Below are positions 1-11,612 of a stretch of 64,000 nucleotides of DNA, piece by piece. Both the position numbers and the translations under genes were made by a program. Numbering within the stretch: position 1 is the first letter of the stretch; every line of letters starts with the position of its first letter. This DNA is from Clavulina sp. PMI_390 (Eukaryota > Basidiomycota > Agaricomycetes > Cantharellales > Hydnaceae). The DNA lies in assembly GCA_015039315.1 (NCBI GenBank), contig WIDE01000011.1, positions 434,001-498,000 of the forward strand. Direction: 5' to 3'. The notes beneath the pieces are model-generated. The model worked only from the letters and a program-made list of their open reading frames with translations, was not told the origin of the DNA and did no database searches.

Positions 1-1567
1 AGCGACTCCGAGCTGCTGCTCAATATCTTTGCTAACAACCTGCAAAAAACCGGCAAGTTCAGGATCAATGAAGAGGATATCTTCACCGCCATTGGCGATA
101 TGATGGTTCAGGCTAAGGGTGCCTATGCGTGTGTTGCAATGCTCGCTGGGTTCGGTATCATCGCGTTCCGTGATCCGAATGGTATTCGCCCTGTTGGGAT
201 GGCATCACGGCCTACGGGGTACGGTGGCAATGATTATTTGTTCACAAGTGAGAGTGTTGTCGCGGATGCTGCTGGGTTTTCATCCTTTGAGGATGTCAAG
301 CCAGGTTTGTCACCCCTTACCCGGTCTGAGAAAATGCCGCCATCTCGATTTCTTACTTGTCACTCTACCCCTTAGGTGAAGCTATCATCATCACCCGTGA
401 ACGCGTCAGCAGGAGGCACCTCGTCAAGACTGCCACATTCGCACCTGACATCTTCGAATATGTCTATTTTGCCCGTCCCGACTCTGTGCTCGATGGAGTC
501 AGTGTGTACCGTAGCCGTATGGCAATGGGTGAGGCTCTCGCAGAAGAGGTGAAGCGTGTGCTCGCTGAGAGGAATGTTACCATCGACGTTGTGATCCCGG
601 TCAGCACTATGGTTCTCCTTGGGCTCGGTCCACATCCTGATTGTTGCGATTCACTTCACAGGTGCCTGATACGTCTCGTGTAGCGGCTCTGGAGCTCGCT
701 CAACGGCTAGGCATTTCGTATCGAGAGGGTTTTGTGAAGAACCGCTACGTGGGCCGAACCTTCATTATGCCAGGGCAGCAAATGCGGCGGAAGAATGTGC
801 GAAAGAAGCTCAATGCTATGGCTCTCGAGTTCTCTGGGAAGAATGTGCTTCTTGTCGATGGTGAGCCAGATCATCTTCTGGTAATTGTCAAGGTTCTGAT
901 ATCTCACGTCTCTGGTTACCCATATGATAAGATTCAATTGTACGAGGCACCACATCTCGTGAAATCGTGCAAATGGCGAAAGACGTTGGTGCCAAGCAGG
1001 TGATATTCGCTTCTTGCGCACCTCCGATCCGGTGAGTCCCGTTTGGCGATTCACGCCACAGAGCGGAATTTCTCATTATATACATGGGTGCTTTATAGCC
1101 ACTCAAACGTTTACGGTATCGACATGCCTTCTCCCTACGAGCTCGTTGCACACGATCGGACGGAACCCGAGATTGCGAACGCCATTGGAGCTGATCTTGT
1201 CATTTTCCAAACCCTTCCAGACCTCATTCGCAGTGTGAACCAATTCAACCCGTCCTTGAAGCAGTTCGACTGCTCAGTCTTCTCAGGGGAGTACGTGACG
1301 GGTGGTGTCGATGCTGAATACCTCCGCCGGCTCGACTCGCTGCGAAACGAGAACGCAAAGAAGAAAATCAACTCCGAGCTGGGATCCGTGGTGCTACCGA
1401 ATGGGCAACCTGCCGCCGACGCCATGAATGGGGTGACCGAAGTAGCAGAGACTGCCTACCCATCGTGCAATGGTCCTATGAATGGTGCTGATGAGACGAT
1501 TGGGTTGCACAACACTTGGACAGCCACACCGCCGAATGAACTGGCGACGCGGAATCTCATCTCATGA
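1..1567 (+). CDS. ADE4: amidophosphoribosyltransferase, 5' truncated by window edge
   Basis: Catalyses the first committed step of purine synthesis, making phosphoribosylamine from PRPP and glutamine in the cytosol. The sequence opens in frame inside the glutamine-amidotransferase (Ntn) half, which includes FRDPNGIRP. The phosphoribosyltransferase half follows, with the PRPP-binding loop [11 protein letters not shown] formed across the intron 861-931. Exons that keep frame are 1-304, 376-599, 662-860, 932-1031 and 1099-1567, giving 431 visible residues. The family is usually about 500 or more residues, so only the N-terminal part with the catalytic Cys is missing. The C-terminal half carries [16 protein letters not shown], typical of the fungal enzyme. 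The stop is TGA at 1565-1567. The identity is secure. Confidence 0.95.
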
Positions 1568-1845
1568 TGTTTGGGTTTTGGTATACATTTCTCTTGTACC
1601 CATTCCTTTTTCACCATGCTGGTCGCTTTCAATGCTGCTGTACGATAGGGAAGGTTATCTCCGTCCTGGTTTAGGAGATGCTTTCAGTGTTATACTAGAT
1701 TGTATGTATACAGAATTACACATGCAGAATAACATAGAGGTTGCAATGCTGAAAGCGAGGGAGTGCAGCGTGGTATAGTATCAGACGCCGGCGACACCTG
1801 TTCAGGGAGGCTGCCAACTCGAAAGTGGAAGGGAATGCTTTCAAT

Positions 1846-2559
1846 TTAGTCATCATCCTCGTCATCACTATCTTCGGCATCCGCTTTTGCCTTGGCATTG
1901 ATTGTGCCCGCAAGGTCTAGTGATTCACCTTCACTACCTCCGCGTTGAGCTGCTAGTCTTTGCCCTGCAGTAACAGAGATAGAAGTGCCAGAGTGATAGG
2001 TCAGACAGTCAATTAGACACAAAGGGCATTACTATCATGTAGTACTCACGTATCAAAGTGTGGATCGCCGCCTGAGTTTTACGCTCAAGTTTGTTCAGCT
2101 TTTTGTCCATATCACGCTTCAGGTCCCAGTTTGGGCGTTTCGGCGCTATGTTGAACAGATCCTAGTGGCACATATTGGAGCGAGGAGTCAACAGAGAATC
2201 AGCTTCCTTGCGGAAAGAAACAGGAGAGAGTAAGTTGAGACTGACAAGATCTTGAGCTCGTCTCTCCTCATCCTCAGCCACAATGCGTTCTGCTAGGCCC
2301 TCTACCGTATTTTCGACCGTATCCTCCTCGGCCTCCCCTAGAGCACGCTTTTTTATTGTGCGCGTCTCTGGATCATAGTTTCGTGGTTTGAATGCGAATG
2401 GCTTCCTGTGCAGCAAATGTCGAGGGGTGAGCAAGCTGACAAATAGAGGACCAAATTCGAGCGCAGTGTAATTTACCCATCGCCCTCTCCAGCCTCCTTC
2501 CTCCGTCTCAGCGCCTCCAAACGCTCTTTCCGTGACTCCAAATTCGCAGCGAGGGACAT
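1846..2559 (-). CDS. CWF18: CWF18/CCDC12-like pre-mRNA splicing factor
   Basis: A small spliceosome-associated coiled-coil protein of the Prp19/Cdc5 complex family, about 165 residues, which is the family's usual size. The first exon begins MSLAANLESRKERLEALRRR at 2559. The next exon reads KPFAFKPRNYDPETRT, the family signature. Later exons read DLFNIAPKRPNWDLKRDM and KLNKLERKTQAAIHTLI, and the protein ends in an acidic tail. Three introns are inferred, near 2410-2476, 2170-2245 and 1972-2049. The start is the first Met in frame with the exon. It is divergent from elongin A, with 160 bp between start codons. A second splicing factor of the same complex, SYF2, lies at 38.6 kb. Confidence 0.9.
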
Positions 2560-2566
2560 GTTTGAG

Positions 2567-2598
2567 AGTCACACTGTGACTTGTGACGTGGCTGTGAC
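2567..2598. promoter_or_regulatory. inverted repeat plus TGTGAC cluster in the CWF18/elongin A promoter
   Basis: A 7-bp inverted repeat with a one-base spacer (AGTCACA-C-TGTGACT) spans 2567-2581. Two further TGTGAC copies follow at 2582-2587 and 2593-2598. The cluster begins 8 bp upstream of the CWF18 start codon. The copies resemble CRE/bZIP half-sites; binding by any factor is inference. Confidence 0.4.
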
Positions 2599-2719
2599 AG
2601 CTTGGACACATATAAGAAGCGCGCACGCAACGGCCACCTCTGCCATCACGCTCCCCATCTTTCTCCATTATTGAAAACACCTGAAGTCTGCTGGCTAACA
2701 CTGAGAAGTTAGCGCCACT

Positions 2720-3957
2720 ATGCCGGGCCTAAAAACCCTAGCGGAATATGCCATCCGAGCGATCGCGAATAGTGTGAATAGCATAGACAGTCTAGGGAAT
2801 TTGCCCTATCGTCTGGCGAAGCCAATCTTGCTCTTGATGACCCCAGAGAAAATCCTAGAAATCGAAAGAATATCTCCCGTAAGCCTCATGATTATTCTCA
2901 TCTTTGTAAATCGTCCCTTACCCCCTGTGGCCTGTTCGGCGGATCTGCCACCAGCATATCAAAGATGAAGACCAAGGCGAGTCATTACTAGGTTTGAGCG
3001 GGCGTCCATATCTGAGCTAATTCCGTTGTTTGGCTCATCCAGAAGTGTGGCAATCTGTGTGTGTGAAGCGATTCGCTCTGAGGCTGGACGCCGAAGACTT
3101 TGAACCGCCAAAGTCATGGCGGAAGTTCTATCATGTGCGTGCCTCACTTCTCCGTAGCTATATTGACGGCTCTATTACTTATTTCCTTCCTTGGTAAAGA
3201 ATGAGACGGCTCGTTTGCAAAAATTGGAAGATGATGCTGGCGAGCGAATGAGGAAGCGGTATAAGGCTGCGGATGCTGAAAAACAGGAGCGAACCCTCAT
3301 TTTCAAGGCCGAACCTAGCCCGATGAAACGAAGAGGCGTCAAGCCCTTCTGTAAGTGGATTTCGGTTATTAGTCCATGTCGTTGATCTCACTCGCCCGCG
3401 ACTTCACAGGGACTCGAGGACCAGCGGCTCCAAAAACGCTCGCCGACAAGGCTCGTATCAAAACGCGCAAAATCCAATTGATGACATCTGTTCCCAATCC
3501 AAGGCCATTCACCCCTGCATCATCTTCTGCGTCATCACCAGCAAGCACAACCAGCAGCGTGAGCACGTCACCATTTCTAACACAACCATCCATAAGACCT
3601 GTTACTGTGACCACCACCATGAAACCCGCGAAGTCATCCCCTTCGAAATCCCCCACCTCCATGTCTCCACCCCCAATGAAGACCCCTGGCCAAATTATCG
3701 GTGTCAAGCGGCCCCTGCCGCAGAGTTCTCCCCCAACCTCAGCGTCAAGGCTTCTAGCCTCCAGTCCTCCCTGGACGGAAATGCCTTTACCTCCGAAGTC
3801 GATTGCCTCCGTCGTCTCGCCGCCCACTATGACTGCAACATCACTAGCCCCGCGCCCTCCAGCGCCTCTTCGAAAGAAGAAACCGCGCAATCCCACGGAT
3901 GTGTTATTCATGCCCCCGCAGTTCACCGCGCGACCAATGGCTTCCAGAGCTCGCTGA
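2720..3957 (+). CDS. elongin A-like protein (RNA polymerase II elongation factor SIII subunit A)
   Basis: The predicted 328-residue nuclear protein carries the elongin A domain near its N-terminus. Key segments are IDSLGNLPYRLAKPIL, MTPEKILEIERISP and, after splicing, VWQSVCVKRF followed by PPKSWRKFYH. In other eukaryotes this domain binds elongin C and acts in transcription elongation and in ubiquitination of stalled polymerase. In-frame exons are 2720-2878, 2955-2991, 3043-3134, 3200-3350 and 3410-3957. The last exon encodes a low-complexity tail rich in Pro, Ser and Thr with basic patches, probably disordered. The stop is TGA at 3955-3957. The gene is convergent with the myotubularin gene downstream. 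Confidence 0.85.
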
Positions 3958-4358
3958 AAACTGGCGCCTCCCTAATCTGCGCAGCTTTCAGACCTTCTTA
4001 TTATTCCATCTACATTAGCATCATAGCATTGTTGTTGATCCTAGTTACCCGTCGCCTCATCCCAGCTAACTTTTTGTCCTTATCACTTTTCCGTCACCTG
4101 TTTCCTATTTTACCCAGCATTGTGGGACTAGACTTCTTATATCCCTCACATCCTATGCTTGTATATCACCTGTTGTACTTGCCACATCAATTCAGCGATT
4201 CGAATTCATTCAACTCTCCGATGACTTCGGACGAGCGCGTCACAACATCTAGATGCGCACGTCGAGTGATTTGGTTAAACTTAGATGTTCTGATGAAATT
4301 CCTCACTCATCAAGAGTGGGCAGAAATGAAAATCTACATTTACTTGAACCCTTCCTCA
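3958..4358. other. convergent intergenic stretch
   Basis: A 401-bp spacer between the ends of the elongin A and myotubularin genes. It is AT-richer than its flanks and should hold both 3' UTRs. No coding frame, repeat or RNA gene was recognised. Confidence 0.5.
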
Positions 4359-7300
4359 TTAACCTAACATACCAACACCAAGGGGGTCAAATCCTTTTGA
4401 ATCTTCCTTTTCCGCTGGGGCTTTCTCCTCCACTTTAGCTGGCTTTATCGATGCTATTGATGGCTGGCGAGCGAGCGGCCCATCTGACGCTGTGGAATCC
4501 CCTTCAGGAGGCGCGAGAGGAAGATCCTTTGCGTTTGCGCTGATAGAAACAAGGCTATGAGTGCTTCCCGTGCTCAAACCTGAGGCTCTAGAGAATGAGC
4601 GGGATAACGATGCAGCCGGATCTCGCTCGTCTAGTACCAGCTCCGTGTTTGGAATAGGAACGGGGTGGTGAGGGTTTGCGGCAAGTTTATTGAGATCAAG
4701 GTAGGGGTTTTGAGAGGGAAGAGGCACCGTTGGAGAGGGCGTAAATATGGGTTCCTCTGCCCGTTCAAGCGGCTCTCGGATTTGGGGTGGCGGCTCGGAA
4801 GGCCTCGAGTCAGGAGGGCTACTCCATGGGGACTGGTCAAGGGATAGCTGTGACAGCTGTCGAGCGGGTGAGGCGACAGGCGACGATGAGGAACGGATAG
4901 CGGTATGATTTTGATTATTGGGGGAAGGTTGAGGGATGGGGAGGCTTGCTGTCCGTTCACGGTCGCTGTCTCTGTTGGACACATCTTGACGAGCAGGCGC
5001 AGCCCATGGATCATCGAGGTCTGAAGGGAGAGCTGATCGGGCCCCTCCTGATCTGCCGACACTACCGCCCCAATTTCGTTCAGGGGCACGAGTTCTCGAC
5101 GATGAGGGGGTGTTCCAATCGTCGTGTCCGCCGCTGGACGGTGTGTTCCACCGGTCTCGTCCATTTGAGCCACTCGGTCCTCGACCAGCATCTACTAACT
5201 CTCTATCTCTTGAAGAAACTCCAAAATCACCGAGAGCTCTACTCCCGCTGATAAAATCCTTGGCGTTCTTATCATAAGCATCTTGGACGGCAGAAAAAGC
5301 TGCTGACGCATTCGATGAGAGAGAGCCCCACAGGGACTTCACCCCCCCAGCAGCGGTAGCAGCAAATACACCCCCTCCCAACCCCCCTAGCCCACCGGTA
5401 TTGGCAGTGCCTCTCCGTGCGGGAGATGCGGGTCGGGAGGTGATCGGGGGCGGGGCAAGTGACGCCCATGGTGACGTCCCCGCATCGTTCATGTGTACGC
5501 TAGGTGGGAGAGAGGCTCCTGATGAGCCCGCGGACGGCACGCTGGGCGACGGCGACCGGGTTCCCGATAGCCCGCTGCCGATCGGGGATGATGGTGTCCC
5601 AGGCATCGGAAATGCTGGTGCCGCGCCTGCTGGAGCTACGGCGCCGTTGGAGGAGGATCCCATCTGGTGCGGGTGGGCGTCGGGATGGGATACGATCTGC
5701 TCGGCTGTTGCGTCGATGTCATCGGTCAATGTGAGAGCAATGCGGGAGGGCGTACTAGGTTGTGCGGAATCGTCTGCTGCGCCTTCAATGGGGCCCACAA
5801 GATCTGCTCCGTGAGCTGCTGCCGTGATCCTCCCGTTCATCTCCTCGTCGGTGCGCCCGTACAGCTCATGCCAGAACTTGACATCACGAGGATCTGGGAA
5901 GAGCACGCCTAGATCACCAGTGCGATCCGCACCACCATCCCGGGCGTCCAGATTCGGATCGTAATCGGGGTTGATGTACTTTGAACGATCAGGCTCCGAG
6001 TTCAGTTCGTCCCACACGGAATGCGTGCGCGTGAAGGCTGGTTGAGATGTTGCATCTGGGGCTACTCGGCGATCACGTTCGTTATTGAAAAGGAACGTCC
6101 CATATTGGCACGAATAGAGGTGATAGTGCAGGCGCTCAAGGAATCGCTCATTGAACTCAAATCGTGCTGGGAATTGTCGCTGGATTTGGCGAACACACTC
6201 AAGGAACTGGTGGAAGACTGGGGAGGTTTCCTTGAGATGCGATGGTGAGGCAAACTTGTTTTGGACCGAGGCAAGGAATGCTCCTGCTCCACTGTCTGCT
6301 GAACCATCACCTGAAGGAGCTAGGAAGAATTTCTCTGACGAGAGATGCCCGCAACGATCGAGGAAACGGTGCCCAAAAGATACCCAGTCCTTCTCCACTA
6401 AAACCTGGAATCCACGGTAAGTCCGATAGTATGGGTCTAGACAGAGCTGGGAGATGCTGGAGAGCTGGGCCGTCCGATCCCATCCGTCTGAGCAGTGTAC
6501 TAAAACATGTGAAGAGTTGACGTGAACATTCTTCACAATAATAAGGGAGCCATCAAGTATAGCGGATAAATGCTTGAGCCACCCGGATCGACGTAATGCT
6601 TGACGATCGAGTACTGAGGGGGTATCGGAGCCAGAGATGATGGTATCAGCTTCGCGCAAAGTATCGGCGACAATCTTCAAAGAGTCTCTCATCGCGTGGA
6701 TATTTTCAATCCCGAGATAGACCTTTTTCCCTTCCTTGTAGTAGTCCATGTTCTCTGTACCACCACCTCTGGCCACATTTGCAACTCCGGCGCTCGCTGA
6801 GCGAGCATCGATGATGATGTTTGTAGAGGTGGCGCCGTAAACTTGTGAGGGCTTTGGTGAAGGCACAGTGGCATATGGTGATGCTGCCATATGATGTGAC
6901 TGGAATACGGCTTCCACAAGCTTTTCATCTTGGATGGAGCGAGAGTTGGTCAAACCCACAGTTGGCTGACTCGATCGAGTGATGGAAGCCTAGATGGCAC
7001 AATATTAGACCGATCGGTATTTCCGAGACTAGAAGAACTGGCCTGATTGTTCCAGTGAAGATAGACGAGGGCGGGAATCCTCCCCTTGCTCCGGTACTTT
7101 GCGCCATATGACAGCGTGGAATCGCTTATTTTGGCAGGAACGACAAGACGAGCAGGGTACGTGGGGCATATCTATGAAAGGTCTGTTAATTTAGACCCAT
7201 TCCGCGAGCTAAGTAGCACATACTGAATAGTCTTTATTCACATCCGTAAAGCGCCACGCTTTGGTTCGCGAACCCAGGCCCATTCGAGCGAACTCATCTC

Positions 7301-7878
7301 GGAGAGAATATAGAGACCAGCCGTCGGTGACAGTATACGGAGTTGAAGGTTCATAAAAGAACGCGTAAAGGCTCGTGACAGAAGCTGAATAGCAAGAGCA
7401 GAAGGCGAGCTGGTCAGGCCGTGAACATAGTATACTGCGGAGGAAGAGTTACTCACGAGCTACAGTGAGCTCCTTGACACTTTCGAAGACGTCGATCGAG
7501 TCTTTCTCCCGCGAGAATGTAAGGCTGAAGTATTCGAAAGTCCGACTCCGGAAAGCAATCGGCGATTGACCGTGCAAAGAGAGGGGTAGACGAACGACAG
7601 TTGAGACGAGGGGATAGGGAACCTGGGGAGAGACATATCATTAACAATAGTATTAAGAAGCTAAGACATAAACTTACCCATATTTCCTGCTCAGAGCCAG
7701 CTTCGGTGGCGTATTTGAAGATGATATGATGTGCGGTAAGATGCAGGGTTCCTTCAACACGCAAACCTGGTTTGCTGTACAGGACCCTGTCGACCTGGCA
7801 CGACCAGACCCTACGATCAGGTCCAAGATCACCAGTTTATAAGAGAGGTCCTACCTTTGCCACACGGATCGCGTCCAT
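4359..7878 (-). CDS. YMR1: myotubularin-family phosphoinositide 3-phosphatase
   Basis: Removes the 3-phosphate from PI(3)P and PI(3,5)P2 and so acts on endosomal and vacuolar traffic. Domain order: a GRAM/PH-like N-terminus (VEGTLHLTAHHIIFKY, spliced from MDAIRVAK at 7878); the phosphatase domain with DYSICPTYPARLVVPAK, YRSKGRIPALVYLHWNNQ and the active-site loop HCSDGWDRTAQL, a complete C-x5-R with Cys and Arg present; and the helical segment QFNERFLERLHYHLYSCQYG-type, read here as FEFNERFLERLHYHLYSCQ. A disordered Ser/Pro-rich tail of about 500 residues follows, with two WNTPSS repeats and a DPW motif. The tail has no FYVE domain. Introns sit near 7180-7230 and 7625-7675. The one at 6990-7042 appears to be GC-AG. 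It is divergent from the PAQR gene, with 82 bp between start codons. Confidence 0.92.
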
Positions 7879-7903
7879 GGGTGCCCGAAACTGGTGGCTT
7901 CGG

Positions 7904-7930
7904 TGTGACCTGCCGTAACTGTGACGTGAC
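7904..7930. promoter_or_regulatory. GTGAC cluster in the myotubularin/PAQR promoter
   Basis: GTGAC occurs three times in the 82-bp divergent spacer, at 7905-7909, 7921-7925 and 7926-7930. The nonamer TGTGACGTG at 7920-7928 also occurs at 2582-2590 in the CWF18/elongin A promoter. A regulatory role is inferred. Confidence 0.35.
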
Positions 7931-7960
7931 CTGACTCCCATTTCTCCCCAACCATACGCG

Positions 7961-9447
7961 ATGAGCACGAAACGTCGGCCCCAGGGGCGTGAACAGCGCC
8001 AAAATTCTAAAGGGGATACAGGAAACCACCAGTTCATGAACACTGTTTCATGGGACGAGCTCCCCCCATGGGTCAGTGAGCTTGGTGAACCATTTCAGGG
8101 ATTGCTTCCGATGAAGTCTTGTTCGAACCTCGCTAGATGCGCGACAACGAATATATCAAAACGTTGGTCTTGCTCGTCTTTCAGCTTTGGTTGGTATCAG
8201 CGCTCTAAATTTTGCCTTTTACTCTTTCCCAGTGGCTACCGAAGGTCGGTCTAAACGTTTCCCGGAACCCGAGACATTGACATAACCGAGTACTTTTGGT
8301 ATTTTCTGGATCTTCGTCGACCAACCATACTTTGTCAGGACAGGGAGCTTAGAAGCTTCAAGAGCTGTCTCTACTCTGTCATAGGCTACTGGCACAACGA
8401 GACCGTCAATATCACCTCACACTGGGGAGGAGCCATTCTTGTAACTCTGATTGCTGCCGCAACCTATCCACTCCTACTTCACAACCATCCAACTGCCGAC
8501 TGGAGAGACGTCTTCGGACTATACGTATTCTTTGCGACTGCCATTATCTGCTTGTCATGCTCGGGCACGTTCCATTGCATGTCGTGCCACTCGCAGAAAG
8601 TCTGCAAGCAGCTGAACGCCGTCGACTATGCGGGGATTGTAGGCAAGTGGTTGGCTGACTTCCCTTTGCTTCTTCGATCTAAAAATCCTGATTTGGGTTA
8701 CTTCTCCAAACAGTATTAATTGTCGGGTGAGTTTACCAGTGCCACTCACTCTGACCTCGGCCATTGACTTGCTTAAACAGATCGTTCTTCCCAAGCTTGT
8801 ATTATGGGTTTTTTTGTGATCCATTCTTCTACCGGCTGTATCTGTTGAGGTTCGTTATCAAACTTCACGATGAAGGAAACACCTGACTCATTGGGTTCCT
8901 AGTATTTGTACCGCAGGAGCATGTGAGTGCTACAAATTAGGCTCGGTTGTTATCTTGGGCTGAAATCCCCTTTCTATTGCTCTCCCAGTTGCCGCATACA
9001 TCGTCCTTTCGCCAACGTACTCGACGCCAGCCTATCGTTGGGCTCGCACATCCACCTTCCTTGCACTGGGATTAGGAGCAATTGTCCCGGTGACGCATGG
9101 GATCTTTGAACGTGGGATCGGCCATCTTGTCAACGAAATTGGGCTCTTGTGGCTTGTTCTGAGCGGAGCTCTCTATATCGCAGGTGCAATTACTTAGTGG
9201 GTGGTCTCTCCGTCCGTTGTCTTCCTCCCATCCCCTCTAATAATATTCTACGTATCGATACCCTACTATTTATAAAAGTGCAAGTCGTGTCCCAGAAAAG
9301 TGGTATCCCGGCCGTTTCGACATTATTGGTGCGTCGCACCAGATATTCCATGTTGCCGTTGTTCTGGCGATTATTGCACATTACCTTGGGGTATTGACAG
9401 CCTTTGAGCACCACCACGGAAAGAACGGAGGCACATGCGCGGTCTGA
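7961..9447 (+). CDS. PAQR / adiponectin-receptor-like (Izh family) membrane protein
   Basis: A seven-helix membrane protein of the PAQR/hemolysin III superfamily. Yeast relatives (Izh1-4) are linked to zinc and lipid homeostasis, and several members have ceramidase-like activity. After splicing the sequence shows VSWDELPPW, RDNEYIKTGYRR, the family hallmark HNETVNI, the TM2 segment SGTFHCMSCHS with the conserved Ser and His, ADYAGI-like VDYAGI, and the C-terminal KWYPGRFDIIGASHQIFH, which supplies the HxxxH of the zinc site. The start at 7961 is followed by a hydrophilic N-terminus, as is usual. At least six short introns interrupt it. The stop TGA is at 9445-9447. It is convergent with the TLC gene. 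Confidence 0.9.
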
Positions 9448-9654
9448 TGAGATAGATGATGTCCGCAACTGTAGAGACATTAGCCTCTACTTTACCATTA
9501 GATCACGCTAGAAGGTCATTGCAGCCAGCTCTCGGTTGTCTGCAATGTTACGATACCCTTATTACCCGCGCGCTACGTACTCAATGATTAGGACGTTTTA
9601 TAAGTCTACGAGTAATGTTTCTATACACAGGGAGTATATACACTAGTAGCTGCT

Positions 9655-11228
9655 TCAGTCGGCCAGCTTGCGGCGCGACGCAACGCTCTTGGGCACAACA
9701 TTGGGCTTGACAACGCCGTTCCCGTTGGCCACCGCTACGCGACCATTAAGTTTTGAAGCAGGGCTGAGAGGTGCCGTAGGGAGCACAGAGGTCGATGCCC
9801 TGACGTGAACCCTGTCTGTGCCGTTCTGTGGTGGTGGTGGGGCAACAAACCGCTTTCGCAAGGCACTAATCATTTTGAAAAACCTGTATATTAGATTTTA
9901 ATATTCAAGAACAAAGCGAACCGTCAGTTCAGGCAAATGACATCGCAGCAGGTGGGACTGAAAATGACGAACCAGAACCAATTCAGGCCATTCAGCAGAA
10001 TGTTTCCTCCGAAATAGGCATAGTACTGCACCGCCGGAATCTCATGCTGGATCGACTGCATCGTGTGGAAGAACTCCACAGTCTGGAAGGTCAAGTTGAG
10101 CCCACTTTCCAGGCTTATTGCGATCGCTCAGGTTCACTCACCATGTACCCCCCATAAACGATTCTCGCAGTGAAAAAGGTACCCAGTAGGAGCACACCAT
10201 TGATAAGCTGTGGGAGGCTGCCCGTCATGCCCAGTTTATCAAAGAACCTACGAGACAAGGTTGGGGCAAGGTCAGCAGCAATTCAGTGGCTTCTAGGAAT
10301 AGAAGCAAGTGAATAGCGCCGCTTATTCCACGGCGATGGGAAAAGATGGGGACGGGCGCCGAAGCGTCGACGCGCGTTCCAGCAAAACGGGATTCATCGG
10401 TACAATAAAAGATGGGGGTTTCCTTACCAGTGAAAATGCAGTAGCGGAGTAGATGCTTCCCAGAGCAGGAAACCGCTCCCGTAGTAAGCCAGGAATGGGC
10501 GCTATAGATTATGGCACACGACCAACGTAAGAGAGAGGGATTCGCCATCAGACGGCTGTTGTTCGTGATTTCCTCCACGGGGGGCATAGCAGCCGCCGGG
10601 GGTTGGGAGACTTGGGAGGCTGGGGGGAGGTACTCACGAATGCGTTGGCATAGACAACGAGACACGCTGCGCCGTGGGCGATGAATCCAAAGTCGGAGAA
10701 ATTGCGCAGCTCTCTAATAGTATCCCAGAAGAAACTGAATATAGAACCGGGCAGAGACAATTATCCAGGGTGGGCGTCAGACGACGCGTCAGAGATGCTG
10801 AAGAGCGTGTTGCGTGCGGGATGAGCCAAAGCTTTTGGGACTTACTAGCCAACACACACACAGAACATGGGGACAGCATCCTCACTGAACCCAAATGCCT
10901 TGTCATTCTCGAGCACAGAGCGTTGGGGGCTATAGAACCTGGTGTATACCGCGAGCGGGATAATGAGCAGAGCGTGTACTAGCCCCACAACATGCTCCTC
11001 CCAGGCCCTCCGCGTTGCTTTCTTAAGGGTCGTATAGCGTGTTCCAAAGAGAATACGAGATATAGGCGCTGACAAGAACTCAAGGAGCTGAAAGCCTAGG
11101 GCACAGCCCAGGATAGTGGAGAAGTATGGGGGCAGCAAGGGTAGGCCCAGCTGCGAGCTGACGGTTTCGCCCACAGCGTATACGGCGTCGTGGAGGCCTT
11201 TGAGAGTCATTTGTGGATCGAACGACAT
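9655..11228 (-). CDS. TLC-domain membrane protein (TMEM56/TLCD-like)
   Basis: A multi-pass membrane protein with a TRAM-LAG1-CLN8 domain, a group that includes ceramide synthases and lipid-sensing ER proteins. The N-terminal exon starts MSFDPQMTLKGLHDAVYAVG and contains hydrophobic helices. Later exons give FFLWDTIRELRNFSDFGFI-type sequence, here ending in GFIAHGAACLVVYANAF, and the last core exon splices to LNWFWFFKMISALRKRF, the usual TLC ending. A hydrophilic tail of about 60 residues follows. The LAG1 motif with adjacent histidines typical of ceramide synthases is not seen, so a TMEM56-like member is more likely than a ceramide synthase. The stop TGA is at 9655-9657. Confidence 0.82.
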
Positions 11229-11612
11229 TTTGAGAAAACGAGATTTTGGTACGGAGTAAGAGGGATGGGGAGCGGCGCCCGTGGCTTTGGTGGTACCACC
11301 ACCGCGTCCTTCACGGCCGCGCGGCGGATCGAAGTCACGGAGCGCGCATCATCATTCCGGGAGTATCCCGGTCGATCCGATGTCAACCAACACAAAACAC
11401 GTCTCGCCGCGAAAATGATCCCAAACGTTCTGCTTTATTACACGCGTCCAAGAAGTAACAAACAGGTGCGGTCCATATGTAAAAAGGAAGAGTGACAGCT
11501 AGACTAGATCGAACCCCATGCAATGACCTTAAGAGGAGCGAAAGGAAAGGAAACACTGTCCAAAGCAGCGCTTGTTCCTCCCGACTCCTCATGAAACCGG
11601 TATCCCAACAAT

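Noticed and set aside
9655..11228. Ceramide synthase identity for the TLC-domain gene
   Set aside because: The LAG1 motif with paired histidines is not visible and the protein is too short. A TMEM56/TLCD-like protein fits better.
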